Shown here in pieces: positions 23,824 to 32,666 of a DNA stretch of 36,319 nucleotides. The stretch is from positions 1 to 36,319 of the forward strand of contig JAPPLH010000011.1 of assembly GCA_028819505.1 (NCBI GenBank). The letters are read 5' to 3'. Source of the stretch: Acidimicrobiaceae bacterium. Lineage in GTDB: Bacteria > Actinomycetota > Acidimicrobiia > Acidimicrobiales > Aldehydirespiratoraceae. The notes beneath the pieces are model-generated. The model saw only the letters and a list, made by a program, of their open reading frames with translations, searched no databases and was not told where the DNA came from. The position numbers and the translations under genes were made by a program. Numbering within the stretch: position 1 is the stretch's first letter; each line of letters opens with the position of its first letter.

Positions 23824-24510
23824 CTAGCCGCGGGCTCTCGGCGTGCCACCGGGTGGGGTGGGCGGGGGTTCGGGCGGGGAACCCATGCCGGGGGGCGGGG
23901 CGGCCACCAGAACCCGCCGACGGGTCCGGCGCGAGCGCGGACGGGCCGTCTCCTCCTCGATGACAGTCAGGCGCACTCCCCCGGTGACATCGCTGATCAG
24001 GTTGAACAGCACCGCACCGAGCACTGTCAGGCCGCTGCCCGCCAGAACCAGGACCAGCCCGCCGACGGCCGCGATCCGGAAGATCTGGTCGGCGTTGATC
24101 GTGAACGATTCCAACGCGAACAGCTCCACCACGAAGTTCTCGATGTTGGCGACCAGACCGGAGCTCACCGCCAGGTTCCACAGCGTCACCCCCACGAACA
24201 GCATGACCACCCAGGCACAGAAGTAGAGGATCAACGAGACCTTCAGCACCGACCAGGGCTCGACGTGCCGCACGAGGCGGCGGACCCGGCGGGCGCGCAG
24301 GCGTCGATTGGACCGGGCCCTCAGGGCGCGGCCGACGGCCGAGCGCGGCATCGGCCCCGGGCGGGGACCGAGCAGGGCGCCGTCGGCGACACCCGGATCG
24401 GCGGCGGGAGCACTGGGATCCGGGGCACCACTGGTATCCGGGGCCGGGGCGCCGCCGGACGGCGAACCGTGGTGCTGATCATCGGTGCCGGAAGTCGGCT
24501 CTTCGCTCAT
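23824..24510 (-). CDS. DUF3566 transmembrane protein
   Basis: The 228-residue protein has a long, low-complexity acidic/proline N-terminus (1-60), a basic patch (61-82, RALRARSNRRLRARRVRRLV) and the DUF3566 domain. That domain has two membrane segments: about 90-112 (KVSLILYFCAWVVMLFVGVTLWN) and 145-173 (RIAAVGGLVLVLAGSGLTVLGAVLFNL). A Pro-rich cytoplasmic tail follows. The position after gyrA and before tRNA-Ile is the same as in mycobacteria. Function is unknown; homologues are thought to be membrane proteins linked to envelope or division. The ATG starting MSEEPTSG was chosen because the upstream frame has no family similarity. Confidence 0.88.
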   Translation of the reverse strand: MSEEPTSGTDDQHHGSPSGGAPAPDTSGAPDPSAPAADPGVADGALLGPRPGPMPRSAVGRALRARSNRRLRARRVRRLVRHVEPWSVLKVSLILYFCAWVVMLFVGVTLWNLAVSSGLVANIENFVVELFALESFTINADQIFRIAAVGGLVLVLAGSGLTVLGAVLFNLISDVTGGVRLTVIEEETARPRSRRTRRRVLVAAPPPGMGSPPEPPPTPPGGTPRARG

Positions 24511-24542
24511 AGTTGTCCACGGCCCTCCGACGACGCCGCAGT

Positions 24543-24914
24543 CTAGTTGTGGGCCGTATCCGGGGGCGCAGTCCACTCGACCAGGCGTTCGGCCCGGGCT
24601 GTCTGGCTGGCTCGGCCCACCTGAACGGCGACGGTCACGAGCAGGGCACCGGAGTCGCCGCCGGTCTCCTGCTCGGTGTAGGACAGCAGCACTCCCCCGT
24701 TGGCCGCGGCAAGGGCGGCCGCCTCGGTGCGCCCGGCGGCCGCGCCGGCCAGCGCCGCCGCATCGGCCGCGGTCCGGGCTCGGGCGCTCTCGTCCAGGAA
24801 CCGGCCGATCTCGACGGTCGCCACGACCGCCAGCGTCGACACCAGCAGCATCACCACCATCAGGGGCGCGGCTTGGCCCTGATCCCGGGGCTCCGGCCTC
24901 GCCCGGGCCTTCAT
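24543..24914 (-). CDS. TadE/TadG-like small secreted protein
   Basis: The 123-residue protein starts with a charged leader ending DQGQAAP. One hydrophobic helix follows (about 17-37, PLMVVMLLVSTLAVVATVEIG), then GRFLDESARARTAADAAALAGAAA. This is the TadE/G-like pattern of Flp-pilus-associated pseudopilins and of small actinobacterial secretion-neighbourhood proteins. The ATG overlaps the gyrA stop (ATGA, 24911-24914), so translation is coupled to gyrase, an odd place for such a gene. No other tad genes are in the window. Its role is unknown; the remaining domain is mostly beta-prone (ALLVTVAVQVG). Confidence 0.75.
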   Translation of the reverse strand: MKARARPEPRDQGQAAPLMVVMLLVSTLAVVATVEIGRFLDESARARTAADAAALAGAAAGRTEAAALAAANGGVLLSYTEQETGGDSGALLVTVAVQVGRASQTARAERLVEWTAPPDTAHN

Positions 24915-27448
24915 CGCGCGTCTGGCTCTGCTTCTGAGTGCTCGGAAGGATCCCGGTTGGAGTTGCCGTTGATGTCGTCGCCGACGAGGGCGACAGCCAC
25001 CACCTCGTCGCCGGGGTCGGGATTCATCACCTTGACACCCGACGCCATCCGGCTCCGCTCGGACACGTCGCCCACCGGAACCCGGATCACCACGCCGTTG
25101 GCAGTCACGGCCAGAATCTCGTCGCCAGGATCCACGACGAGCGTCCCGACCACTTCGCCCTTCTCCTCCGTCGGCTTGGACCCGATGTTCCCCTGGCCGC
25201 CCCGGCCCTTGCAGTTGAACGCGGCCACCGGTGTCCGCTTGCCGTAGCCGCGAGTGGTCACGTACAGCAGCGCCGCGCCCGGACGGGCCACCGCGCACGA
25301 CACGACCGAATCGCCGGCGTGCTTGAACTTCAACCCGACGACCCCGCCGGCGATCCGGCCCATCTCACGAACCTCGTCCTGCGCGAAGCGGATCGTCTGG
25401 CCCAGGCGCGACGACAGCAGCACGTCGTGCATCCCGTCGGTCGGCACGACCGCGACCAGCTCGTCGTCGCGCAGGCGGATGGCGATGAGGCCCGCCTTGC
25501 GGGACGAGTCGTAAGCCGTGAACTTCGTGCGCTTCACCCGGCCCTTGGCCGTGGCGAACAGCAGGTACCGGTTCGTCTCGTAGTCGCGCGTGTCGATCAC
25601 AGCCTGGATCCGCTCGCCGTCCTGCAACGACAGCAGGTTCACGATCGAGGTGCCCCGTGCGGTGCGCGAGGCCACCGGCACCTCGTGGGCCTTCAGCCGG
25701 TAGACCCGGCCCCGGTTGCTGAAGAACAGCAGGTATGAGTGGGCCGTGGTGTGGATCAGGTGCATGACGCTGTCGGCCTGCTTGAGCTTCGCGCCGGCCA
25801 CGCCGCGGCCGCCGCGGCCCTGCAGGCGGAACTCGTCGGTGGGAACCGTCTTGACGTAGCCCGACGACGACATGGTGAACACCAGGTCGTCGTCGTCGAT
25901 CAGGTCCTCGATGTCGAGCTCGCCCGGGTCGATCTCGAGCACCGACCGGCGAGCGGTCCCGAACTTGGCGGAGATCTCCTCGAGCTCGTCGCGGATCGCC
26001 ATCCGGAGGCGATGCTCGTCGGCCAGCAGCGCCTCCAGACCCGCGATCAGGGCGCGCTTCTCGGCTGCCTCCGCCTCGAGCTGGGTTCGGCCCAGGCGGG
26101 TCAGGCGGGAGAGGGCCATATCGAGGATGTGGTTGGCCTGCTCCTCGGAGAACCCGTAGGGCTCGGCCATCAGCGACGCCCGGGCCGCTGCGGTGTTCTC
26201 GCTGGCGCGGATGGTGGCGATGATCGCGTCGATGGCGTCGAGGGCTCGCAGCAGCCCCTCCACGATGTGGAGGCGGGACCGGGCCGCGTCCAGGCGGAAC
26301 TGCGACCGCCGGGTCACCACCTCGATCTGGTGCGCGACGTATGCGACCAGCGCGTCGCGCAGGCTGAGCGTCCGGGGCACCCCGTCCACCAGCGCCACCA
26401 CGTTCATGGCGAAGCTGGACTGCAGCGGGGTGTGCTTCCAGAGGTTGTTCAGCACCACCTCCGGGTTGGCATCCCGCTTGAGCTTGATCACGAAGCGGGT
26501 GTCGTCGCCGGAGGACTCGTCGTTGACGTCGGCGATCCCCTCCAACTCCCTGGCGTTGACCAGGTCCGCGATCTTGCGGGCGACGGCGCCGGCCGACACC
26601 TGGTAGGGCAGCGCCGTGACCACCAGCGCATTCCGGCCCGCGGTCTCGGCGAGCGTCACGTCGGCTCGCATCTTCACCGAGCCGCGCCCGGTCCGGTAGG
26701 CCGACTCGAGCCCGTTGCGGCCCAGGATCCTCCCCCCGGTCGGGAAGTCCGGGCCGTGCACCCGCGCCATCAGGTCCTCGACGCCGGCGTCGGGGTCCTC
26801 CAGGAGCAGCACCACCGCGTCGACCACCTCGGCGAGGTTGTGAGGCGGGATGTTGGTGGCCATGCCCACCGCGATCCCCTGGCTGCCGTTCACCAGCAGG
26901 TTCGGCAGGCGGGCCGGAAGGACGGCCGGCTCGGCGAAGTCCCCCGAGTAGTTGTCGACGAAGTCGACGGTGTCCTCTCCGATGTCGGCGAGCATCGACA
27001 TGGCCAGCGCATCGAGGCGGCACTCGGTGTAGCGGGCCGCGGCCGGGGGATCCTCGGGCGAGCCGTAGTTGCCGTGGAAGTCGATGAGGGGGTGCTGCAG
27101 CGAGAACGGCTGGGCCATCCTGGCCAGCGCGTCGTAGATGGCTGCGTCGCCGTGGGGGTGGAAGCGGGCCATCACGTCGCCCACCACCCGGGCGCACTTG
27201 ACATGTCCCCGGTCGGGACGGAAGCCCTGGTCGTACATCGACCACAGGATCCGGCGGTGCACCGGCTTGAGGCCGTCGCGGGCGTCCGGCAGCGCCCGGC
27301 TGATGATCACCGACATGGCGTAGTCCAGGAATGAGCTCTCCATCTCCTCCTGGATCTCGACGACGGTCACCCCCGGGCTGTCGCCGGTCGCGATGCCCGC
27401 GGGGTCCGGGGAGTCAGTTGCGCCGCTTCCGCCTGTCATGTCGTTCAT
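24911..27448 (-). CDS. gyrA: DNA gyrase subunit A
   Basis: The 845-residue protein is full length. Visible are the winged-helix start ([30 protein letters not shown]), the quinolone-determining region [10 protein letters not shown] (98-106), catalytic tyrosine 140 in ARYTECRL, and a C-terminal beta-pinwheel with a GyrA-box-like QGRGGRG. It negatively supercoils DNA together with GyrB. The residue equivalent to E. coli Ser83 is alanine (A102), as in mycobacteria (Ala90), which in that group goes with lower fluoroquinolone affinity; Asp87 is kept (D106). The ATG has GGAAG five bases upstream inside a duplicated leader. The 3' end overlaps the TadE-like gene. Confidence 0.98.
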   Translation of the reverse strand: MNDMTGGSGATDSPDPAGIATGDSPGVTVVEIQEEMESSFLDYAMSVIISRALPDARDGLKPVHRRILWSMYDQGFRPDRGHVKCARVVGDVMARFHPHGDAAIYDALARMAQPFSLQHPLIDFHGNYGSPEDPPAAARYTECRLDALAMSMLADIGEDTVDFVDNYSGDFAEPAVLPARLPNLLVNGSQGIAVGMATNIPPHNLAEVVDAVVLLLEDPDAGVEDLMARVHGPDFPTGGRILGRNGLESAYRTGRGSVKMRADVTLAETAGRNALVVTALPYQVSAGAVARKIADLVNARELEGIADVNDESSGDDTRFVIKLKRDANPEVVLNNLWKHTPLQSSFAMNVVALVDGVPRTLSLRDALVAYVAHQIEVVTRRSQFRLDAARSRLHIVEGLLRALDAIDAIIATIRASENTAAARASLMAEPYGFSEEQANHILDMALSRLTRLGRTQLEAEAAEKRALIAGLEALLADEHRLRMAIRDELEEISAKFGTARRSVLEIDPGELDIEDLIDDDDLVFTMSSSGYVKTVPTDEFRLQGRGGRGVAGAKLKQADSVMHLIHTTAHSYLLFFSNRGRVYRLKAHEVPVASRTARGTSIVNLLSLQDGERIQAVIDTRDYETNRYLLFATAKGRVKRTKFTAYDSSRKAGLIAIRLRDDELVAVVPTDGMHDVLLSSRLGQTIRFAQDEVREMGRIAGGVVGLKFKHAGDSVVSCAVARPGAALLYVTTRGYGKRTPVAAFNCKGRGGQGNIGSKPTEEKGEVVGTLVVDPGDEILAVTANGVVIRVPVGDVSERSRMASGVKVMNPDPGDEVVAVALVGDDINGNSNRDPSEHSEAEPDAR

Positions 27449-27513
27449 GGGTGCTTCCGTTGGGGGGATCAGTTGGGTGGCTCCGTTGGGGTGCTTCCGT
27501 TGGGGGGGATCAG
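27449..27513. repeat. 40-bp imperfect duplication in the gyrB-gyrA spacer
   Basis: A 24-25 base element (ggtgcttccgtt, then a run of G and atcag) occurs at 27449-27472 and 27489-27513, offset by 40 bases. A shorter decayed piece, ggtggctccgtt, lies between them. The copies differ in one G of the homopolymer. Read on the minus strand, each carries TGATCCCCCC and the GGAAG ribosome-binding site; the right copy includes the gyrB stop and the left copy serves gyrA. Confidence 0.85.
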
Positions 27514-29576
27514 AAGTCGAGGTTTCGGACTTCTCGGGCGTTGGTGACGATGAAGTTCTTGCGCTGCTCCACGTCGTCGCCCATGAGCACTGAGATGACC
27601 TGATCGGCGATCGCGGCCTCCTCGACAGACACCTGCAGGAGGCTGCGCGTACGCGGGTCCATGGTGGTGGAGCGCAACTCGTCCCAGTCCATCTCTCCCA
27701 GTCCCTTCAGCCGCTGGAACTCGCGCTTGTGCTTGGGGCGCTCGGCCAGGAAGGCGTCCTTGGCGGCGTCGTCGAGCAGGTAGACCGTCTTCGAGTTCGA
27801 CACCTTGGTGGAGTACAGCGGCGGCTGGGCCACGTACACGTAGCCCGCTTCGACCAGAGGGCGCATCTGGCGGTAGAAGAACGTGAGCAGGAGCGTGCGG
27901 ATGTGGCTGCCGTCCACGTCGGCGTCCGCCAGCACTATCACCTTGTGGTACCGGGCCTTGGCGACGTCGCAGGCGTGGTCGTCGGGATCGCGGCCGCCGG
28001 ACGCGCCGCCGTCGCCATTGCCGTCGACAGCGCCGCTGGGTCCCGCCGCTACGCCGATGCCGGTCCCTATGGCCGCGATGATGGCCTGTATCTCGTTGTT
28101 CTTGAGCATCCTGTCGATGCGGGCCCGCTCGACGTTGAGGATCTTTCCCCTGATCGGCAGAACCGCCTGGGTCTCGGGATCGCGTGCCCGCACGGCAGAA
28201 CCGCCCGCGGAGTCCCCCTCGACGATGAACAGCTCCCTGCGGTACGAGTCGGTGGCGGTGCAGTCCTTCAGCTTGTCGGGCATGCCGGCGCCGTCCAGCA
28301 GCGACTTGGAGCGAACCTCGGAACGGACCCGGGCGGCGGCCTCGCGGGCCGCGGAGGCCGCCACAGCCTTCGACAGCGCCCGTCTCGCTTCGACCGGGTG
28401 CTCCTCGAGCCATTCCGACAAGCGGCGGTTGGTGACCCGCTCGGTGAAGGACCGCATCGACATGTTGCCCAGTTTGGCCTTCGTCTGCCCCTCGAACTGC
28501 GGCTTGCCGATGCGCACGCTGACGATCGCGGTGAGGCCCTCACGGATGTCCTCGCCGTGGAGGTTCTCAGCCTTCTCCTTCAGCAGCCCCTTCTCGCGGG
28601 CGTAGGCATTGACGGTCCGGGTCAGCGCCGAGCGGAACCCCTGCTCGTGCATGCCGCCGTCGATGGTCGATATCCCGTTGGCGAAGCTGTGCAGGCCGTC
28701 GGTGTTGAATCCGGTGTTCCACTGGAACGCCACTTCCACCTCGTGCGGGTTGCCGTCGATGGTCTCGGCGTCGGAGAAGTGCCCGACGGCATCGAAGAGG
28801 CGCACCTTCGACTGGTTCAGGCGGCTCACATAGTCGACGATGCCGCCCTCGTAGCGGAACGAGGCCCACTCGGAGTGTCCGTGCGGGCCTGGCCTCAGGT
28901 CGCGGACCCGGATCTCCAGCCCCCGGTTCAGGAACGCCATCATCTCGAGGCGCTCAGCCACCGTCTGGTACCGGAACGACACATCCTCCAACACCGAGGG
29001 GTCCGGCCAGAAGCGGATCGTCGTGCCCGTCCTGATGCCGCCGTTCAGCTCCGGCGCGGGCCCCAGCACGGACAGCGCCTCCGCGATCTCGCCACCGTCG
29101 ACGAAGGTCATGCGATGCCGTTGCCCGGAGCGGTAGATGTCGACCTCCACCCTCGCGGAGAGGGCATTGACGACCGAGACGCCGACGCCGTGGAGACCGC
29201 CCGAGATCTTGTATCCGTCGCCCCCGAACTTCCCTCCCGCGTGCAGCAGCGTCATCACCAGCTCGGCCGCGGGAACGTGGTCGTGGAGGGGATGCGGCTC
29301 GGTGGGGATGCCGCGGCCGTCGTCGCCCACCTCGCATGAACCGTCCTCGTGGAGCGTCACGTCGATCCGGGTGCAGTATCCCGCCATGGCCTCGTCCACC
29401 GAGTTGTCCACAACCTCCCACACGAGATGGTGCAGGCCGGTCGGGCCGGTCGACCCGATGTACATGCTGGGCCGTTCGCGCACCGCCTCGAGGCCCTCCA
29501 GGACGGTGATCTCGAGCGCGCCGTACGAGGGGTCGGCGCCGGGGGCTGTCTCGGTTGCCGGCTCGCTTGCAGTCAC
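27510..29576 (-). CDS. gyrB: DNA gyrase subunit B
   Basis: The 688-residue subunit has the GHKL ATPase domain (NSVDEA 58-63, DDGRGIP 85-91, GLHGVG 127-132), transducer, and TOPRIM (EGDSAGG 453-459, DADVDG 551-556), closing with a normal tail domain. Between IGTGIG and the helix before DADVDG lies a Gly/Ala/Asp-rich insert of about 29 residues (508-537), where family members usually have only a few. The reading frame is intact and the motifs are complete, so the gene should be functional. The GTG start has GGAGGG ten bases upstream. It is followed by gyrA after a duplicated 61-base spacer. Confidence 0.97.
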   Translation of the reverse strand: MTASEPATETAPGADPSYGALEITVLEGLEAVRERPSMYIGSTGPTGLHHLVWEVVDNSVDEAMAGYCTRIDVTLHEDGSCEVGDDGRGIPTEPHPLHDHVPAAELVMTLLHAGGKFGGDGYKISGGLHGVGVSVVNALSARVEVDIYRSGQRHRMTFVDGGEIAEALSVLGPAPELNGGIRTGTTIRFWPDPSVLEDVSFRYQTVAERLEMMAFLNRGLEIRVRDLRPGPHGHSEWASFRYEGGIVDYVSRLNQSKVRLFDAVGHFSDAETIDGNPHEVEVAFQWNTGFNTDGLHSFANGISTIDGGMHEQGFRSALTRTVNAYAREKGLLKEKAENLHGEDIREGLTAIVSVRIGKPQFEGQTKAKLGNMSMRSFTERVTNRRLSEWLEEHPVEARRALSKAVAASAAREAAARVRSEVRSKSLLDGAGMPDKLKDCTATDSYRRELFIVEGDSAGGSAVRARDPETQAVLPIRGKILNVERARIDRMLKNNEIQAIIAAIGTGIGVAAGPSGAVDGNGDGGASGGRDPDDHACDVAKARYHKVIVLADADVDGSHIRTLLLTFFYRQMRPLVEAGYVYVAQPPLYSTKVSNSKTVYLLDDAAKDAFLAERPKHKREFQRLKGLGEMDWDELRSTTMDPRTRSLLQVSVEEAAIADQVISVLMGDDVEQRKNFIVTNAREVRNLDF

Positions 29577-29833
29577 GCCGGGCGGGCCCTCCTCCCACGG
29601 TCCCGCAGGCCGCGGGCGACGACGGATCGAAGGTCTGCCGCGATAGCAGGACAGGGGCTCGGAGCGCTCACTGGCACGACCCGGCCGCAGCAGACAAGGA
29701 CCGGGCGAGCCGGGGGCACCGAACCGGGACGAAGCCCTTCATCGAGCCACCGATCACGCCCGCCATCCTATCAGCGGGCATCAGCCGAACGGCGCGCCTC
29801 GCGGCAGCGTATCCCGCTCTTCTTCGCGGGCGC
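29577..29833. other. Intergenic upstream of gyrB with a weak promoter candidate
   Basis: A 257-base gap. On the minus strand TAGGAT (29765-29770) fits TANNNT, but the best -35 at 17 bases is only GCCGTT. This would leave a leader of about 180 bases before the gyrB GTG. The right end holds dispersed repeat copy D. I see no gene or convincing terminator. Confidence 0.3.
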
Positions 29834-29863
29834 TCACGGGCCGCTCAGGCCCGGCCTCACCCG
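29813..29863 (-). repeat. Dispersed 3'-end repeat, copy D
   Basis: This aligns with copy C over about 50 bases with a few substitutions and small indels; GAGCGGCCCGTGAGC is identical in both. It begins within the last codons of the DUF721 gene; the TGA of CCCGTGAGC is that gene's stop. It lies on the minus strand, in the sense direction of the gene it terminates. Confidence 0.72.
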
Positions 29864-30157
29864 CACCGCGATCGACTTCAGCCGATCGGTGGACGACAGT
29901 TCATTGATCCGCTCCAGCACCTGCTCGGCCAGCCACCGCACCTCGCTGGCCCACATCGAGTCGGAGGCCACGATCACCAGCCGGTCGCCCTCCACCGCGG
30001 CAGGCCGGCAGTGGCGGGCCACATCGGCCCCCACCACCTCCTCCCAGCGGCGGAACACCGTCGACAGCAGATCGGCGGGCGGCGCGCCCAGCGAGCCCAG
30101 GACCCGCTCCAGAGCATCGGCCAGCTCGATGGGCTCATCGCCCGCCGGCGCGGTCAC
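29834..30157 (-). CDS. DUF721/DciA-like protein
   Basis: The 107-residue protein carries the DUF721 core: LADALERVLGSLG, FRRWEEVVGADVARHCRPAAVEGDRLVIVASDSMWASEVRWLAEQVLERIN. DciA in other bacteria loads or operates the replicative helicase, and in actinomycetes the gene typically lies between recF and gyrB, as here. The GTG start overlaps the recF stop by GTGA (30154-30157). The final residues (RVRPGLSGP) and the stop are contributed by dispersed repeat copy D, so the native C-terminus may have been replaced or extended. Confidence 0.88.
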   Translation of the reverse strand: MTAPAGDEPIELADALERVLGSLGAPPADLLSTVFRRWEEVVGADVARHCRPAAVEGDRLVIVASDSMWASEVRWLAEQVLERINELSSTDRLKSIAVRVRPGLSGP

Positions 30158-31239
30158 AACGACCTGGCGGTGCCGTCGGCCACCCGGATCAGCTGCTGGG
30201 GCTGGACGCCCGCGGGCAGCTGGGACGCGGCGGTGGTGAGGATCCGCTGACCGGGCGGGAGCGTCTCCAACAAGGCGGTCGCCCGGCCGGCGTCCAGTTC
30301 TGAGAACACGTCGTCGAGCAGCAGCACCGGCGCCACGCCCCGGCGCTCGCGGACCTCCGCGTCCACCGCCAGCCGCAGTGCCAGCGCAAGGGACCTCTGC
30401 TCGCCCTGAGAAGCGTGGCTCCGGGCCGGAAGACCCCCCACCTCCAGCAGCACGTCGTCGCGGTGGGGACCCACCGTGCTCGTGGATCGCTTGAGATCGG
30501 TGGGCCGGGCAGCTGCCAGGGCGGCGGCCAGCGAGTCGTCCCCCCAGGATGAGAGGTAGGTCAGACCGGCGTCGCCCTGCCCCCGGGCGATGTGCCCGTA
30601 GTGGCGCCGGACGCGCGGCTCCATCGCCGCCAGCAGGTCGCGGCGCCGGACGCGCAGCTCGTCGCCCACCGCGGCCAGCTTGTCATCCCATACGTCCAAG
30701 GTGACGGCCACGTCGCCGGCAGCGCGACCCTGTGCCTGGCGCAGCAGAGTGTTGCGCTGGCGCAGGACACGGTCCAGTTCGCTGCGCAGCGCCCCCCACG
30801 ACGGCCGGACCGCCGCCAGGGCATCGTCCATCCAGCGACGCCGGACTGCGGGCTCGCCCTTCACCAGTTCGAGGTCGTCCGGCGCGAAGGCCGTAGCCGT
30901 GAGCACGCCGAGCAAGTCACGGCGCCGCGCCACCGGTTGCCGGTTCACCCTCACCCGGTTCGGGCGGGCCCGGGCCAGTTCGACCTCGACGAGTACCTCG
31001 CGGTCCCCGGCCCCGAGCCCCGAGCAGCGGATGACTGAGGCCGGCGCCCCGTCGCGTATGAGGGCCGCGTCGGCGGCGCCCCGGAACGAGCCCAGGCCGG
31101 CTGCGAAGCCCACGGCCTCGAGCAGATTGGTCTTGCCGTGGCCGTTCGGTCCCATGATCGCGGTCATGCCGGGGGCGAAGACGACCTCGGCCTCGCCGTA
31201 GGACCGGAAGTCGAGAAGCGACAGCGAGCAGACCCGCAC
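30154..31239 (-). CDS. recF: Recombination/replication repair ATPase RecF
   Basis: The 361-residue SMC-like ATPase has Walker A GPNGHGKTN (30-38), the ABC-type signature ASQGEQRSLALAL and Walker B VLLLDDVFSELDAGR. Its length is normal. RecF binds gapped DNA and directs RecA loading with RecO and RecR. The GTG start (MRVCSLSLLDFRSYGEAEV) has no clear ribosome-binding site, but the N-terminal sequence is the family norm. It begins 39 bases after the dnaN stop and overlaps DUF721 by four bases. Confidence 0.97.
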   Translation of the reverse strand: MRVCSLSLLDFRSYGEAEVVFAPGMTAIMGPNGHGKTNLLEAVGFAAGLGSFRGAADAALIRDGAPASVIRCSGLGAGDREVLVEVELARARPNRVRVNRQPVARRRDLLGVLTATAFAPDDLELVKGEPAVRRRWMDDALAAVRPSWGALRSELDRVLRQRNTLLRQAQGRAAGDVAVTLDVWDDKLAAVGDELRVRRRDLLAAMEPRVRRHYGHIARGQGDAGLTYLSSWGDDSLAAALAAARPTDLKRSTSTVGPHRDDVLLEVGGLPARSHASQGEQRSLALALRLAVDAEVRERRGVAPVLLLDDVFSELDAGRATALLETLPPGQRILTTAASQLPAGVQPQQLIRVADGTARSL

Positions 31240-31278
31240 GGCCGGCGCCCGGGACGATCAGCTCAGCCGGGGGACCGA

Positions 31279-32415
31279 TCAGCTCACCCGCACCGGCATG
31301 AGCAGGTAGAGGAACCCCTCGTCCCCCACCGAACGCAGCAGCGCCGGCTTGACTGCGTCCGCAGTCTCCAGCGCGACTTCCTCTCCGGTGGTGGCCTCGA
31401 TGCCATCGATGAGGTAGCCGGGGTTGAACGCGACAGTCAGATCCTCGCCGGCGTAGTCGGCCTCCATCGACTCGTTCGCCTTGCCGACGTCGTGGGTTAT
31501 GGCGATGACCTCGAGGCTGCCGTCACTCATCACCAGCCGGACCGGCGTCGAATCCTGGGCGAGCAGGCGCACCCGTCGAACGACCTCCAGCAGCTGTTCG
31601 CGATCGGCGGTCAGGCGATTCGGATGGTCGGTGGGGATCAAGCCCTGATAGTTGGGGAATTCCCCCGGAATCAGCCGCGTGGTCAACTGCACGTCGCCCA
31701 CTGCGAACTGCGCGTAGTGCTCCGCCAACTTCAACGTCACCTCATCGGAATCCGCGATCAGCCGCTGCAGCTCGCCGAGGGCGCGACTCGGCACGAGCAC
31801 CTTCTGCTGCTCGCCGAGGATCGACGAACCCTCGAGGTCGCGCACCGACAGCCGGTACGAGTCCGTCGAGACCAGCCGCAGCCGGCCCTCCCCCTCCGAG
31901 GCCATCAGCACACCGGTGAGGATCGGCCTCGACTCGTCCGACGACGCAGCCCGGACGACCTGGCTGAGCGCATCCCGGAACGCGGCCCCGCTGAAGGTGA
32001 CTGCCGGGCTGAACGACGCCGAGTCGCCGTCCTCGCCCGTCTCCTGGGTGAACGACAACTGCGGGTAGTCCTCCTCCGGGATCAACCGGATCGAGAACTC
32101 CGACGACCCGGCCACGATCGAGGCCTCGCCCTCGGTCACCGAGAACTCCACCGCTCCGGCCGGAACCGCCCGGACGACATCGGTGAGCAGCCGGGCCGGC
32201 GTCACCGCGGCGCCGGCGGACGTGCCCAGCACCTCCGCCGTCACCGACAGGGTCAAGTCGAGGTCGCTGCCGGTGACGGTGAGCACACCATCGGCGAGGT
32301 CGAGGTGGGCGCCGGTCAGCGCGGCCCGGCTCGAGCTCGCGCCGGCCGCGGCCCGCACCGCGACCGTCAGAGCATCCAGGAGTGTGTCTCGTTCGCAACG
32401 GAACTTCATGCCCAT
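31279..32415 (-). CDS. dnaN: DNA polymerase III beta sliding clamp
   Basis: The 378-residue ring subunit starts MGMKFRCERDTLLDALTVAVRA and ends with the clamp-typical YLLMPVRVS. Other recognisable blocks are RPILTGVLMASEGEGRLRLVSTDSYRLSVR and RLIPGEFPNYQGLIP. It tethers polymerase III to DNA. The first ATG is used; GGAG lies about 13 bases upstream, a long spacing, and a second ATG two codons later is possible. It is separated from dnaA by 251 bases. Confidence 0.98.
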   Translation of the reverse strand: MGMKFRCERDTLLDALTVAVRAAAGASSSRAALTGAHLDLADGVLTVTGSDLDLTLSVTAEVLGTSAGAAVTPARLLTDVVRAVPAGAVEFSVTEGEASIVAGSSEFSIRLIPEEDYPQLSFTQETGEDGDSASFSPAVTFSGAAFRDALSQVVRAASSDESRPILTGVLMASEGEGRLRLVSTDSYRLSVRDLEGSSILGEQQKVLVPSRALGELQRLIADSDEVTLKLAEHYAQFAVGDVQLTTRLIPGEFPNYQGLIPTDHPNRLTADREQLLEVVRRVRLLAQDSTPVRLVMSDGSLEVIAITHDVGKANESMEADYAGEDLTVAFNPGYLIDGIEATTGEEVALETADAVKPALLRSVGDEGFLYLLMPVRVS

Positions 32416-32666
32416 GATCTTGCTGCTTCTCCTCTAGCTGGATTTCAGAAGGGTTGTAGAGGTATTAGGGGCTGTGGATTGGGGATTGTGGTCCGTCCGC
32501 CTAGGAATCACAACGCTTCTGATATGCCCAGACTTGCCGTGGCGCCCAGCGGGCTGGCGGCGGGCCGGCGGCTTGGCGTGGATCCCGGCGTCGTTCGACA
32601 CAGCTGTCCAGAGGCGGGGGGCAGCCGTCCCCATGGTTCTCCCCCGGCAGCCCGGTCCGGCGCAGC
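32416..32666. other. dnaA-dnaN intergenic spacer
   Basis: In many actinomycetes this spacer is oriC. Here its 251 bases contain only imperfect DnaA-box-like words: tgtggattg (32473-32481, seven of nine versus TGTGGATAA) and ctgtccaga (32603-32611, seven of nine versus TTGTCCACA). The dnaN-proximal 100 bases are relatively AT-rich. No clear promoter hexamer pair or gene was found. Confidence 0.5.

Noticed and set aside
25739-27334. 531-codon plus-strand frame opposite gyrA
   Set aside because: Antisense to a clearly real gyrase gene, with no domain signature.
29577-29833. Small open frame (about 29 codons) upstream of gyrB as a leader peptide
   Set aside because: It has no ribosome-binding site and no conserved feature; chance frames of this size are frequent at this GC content.
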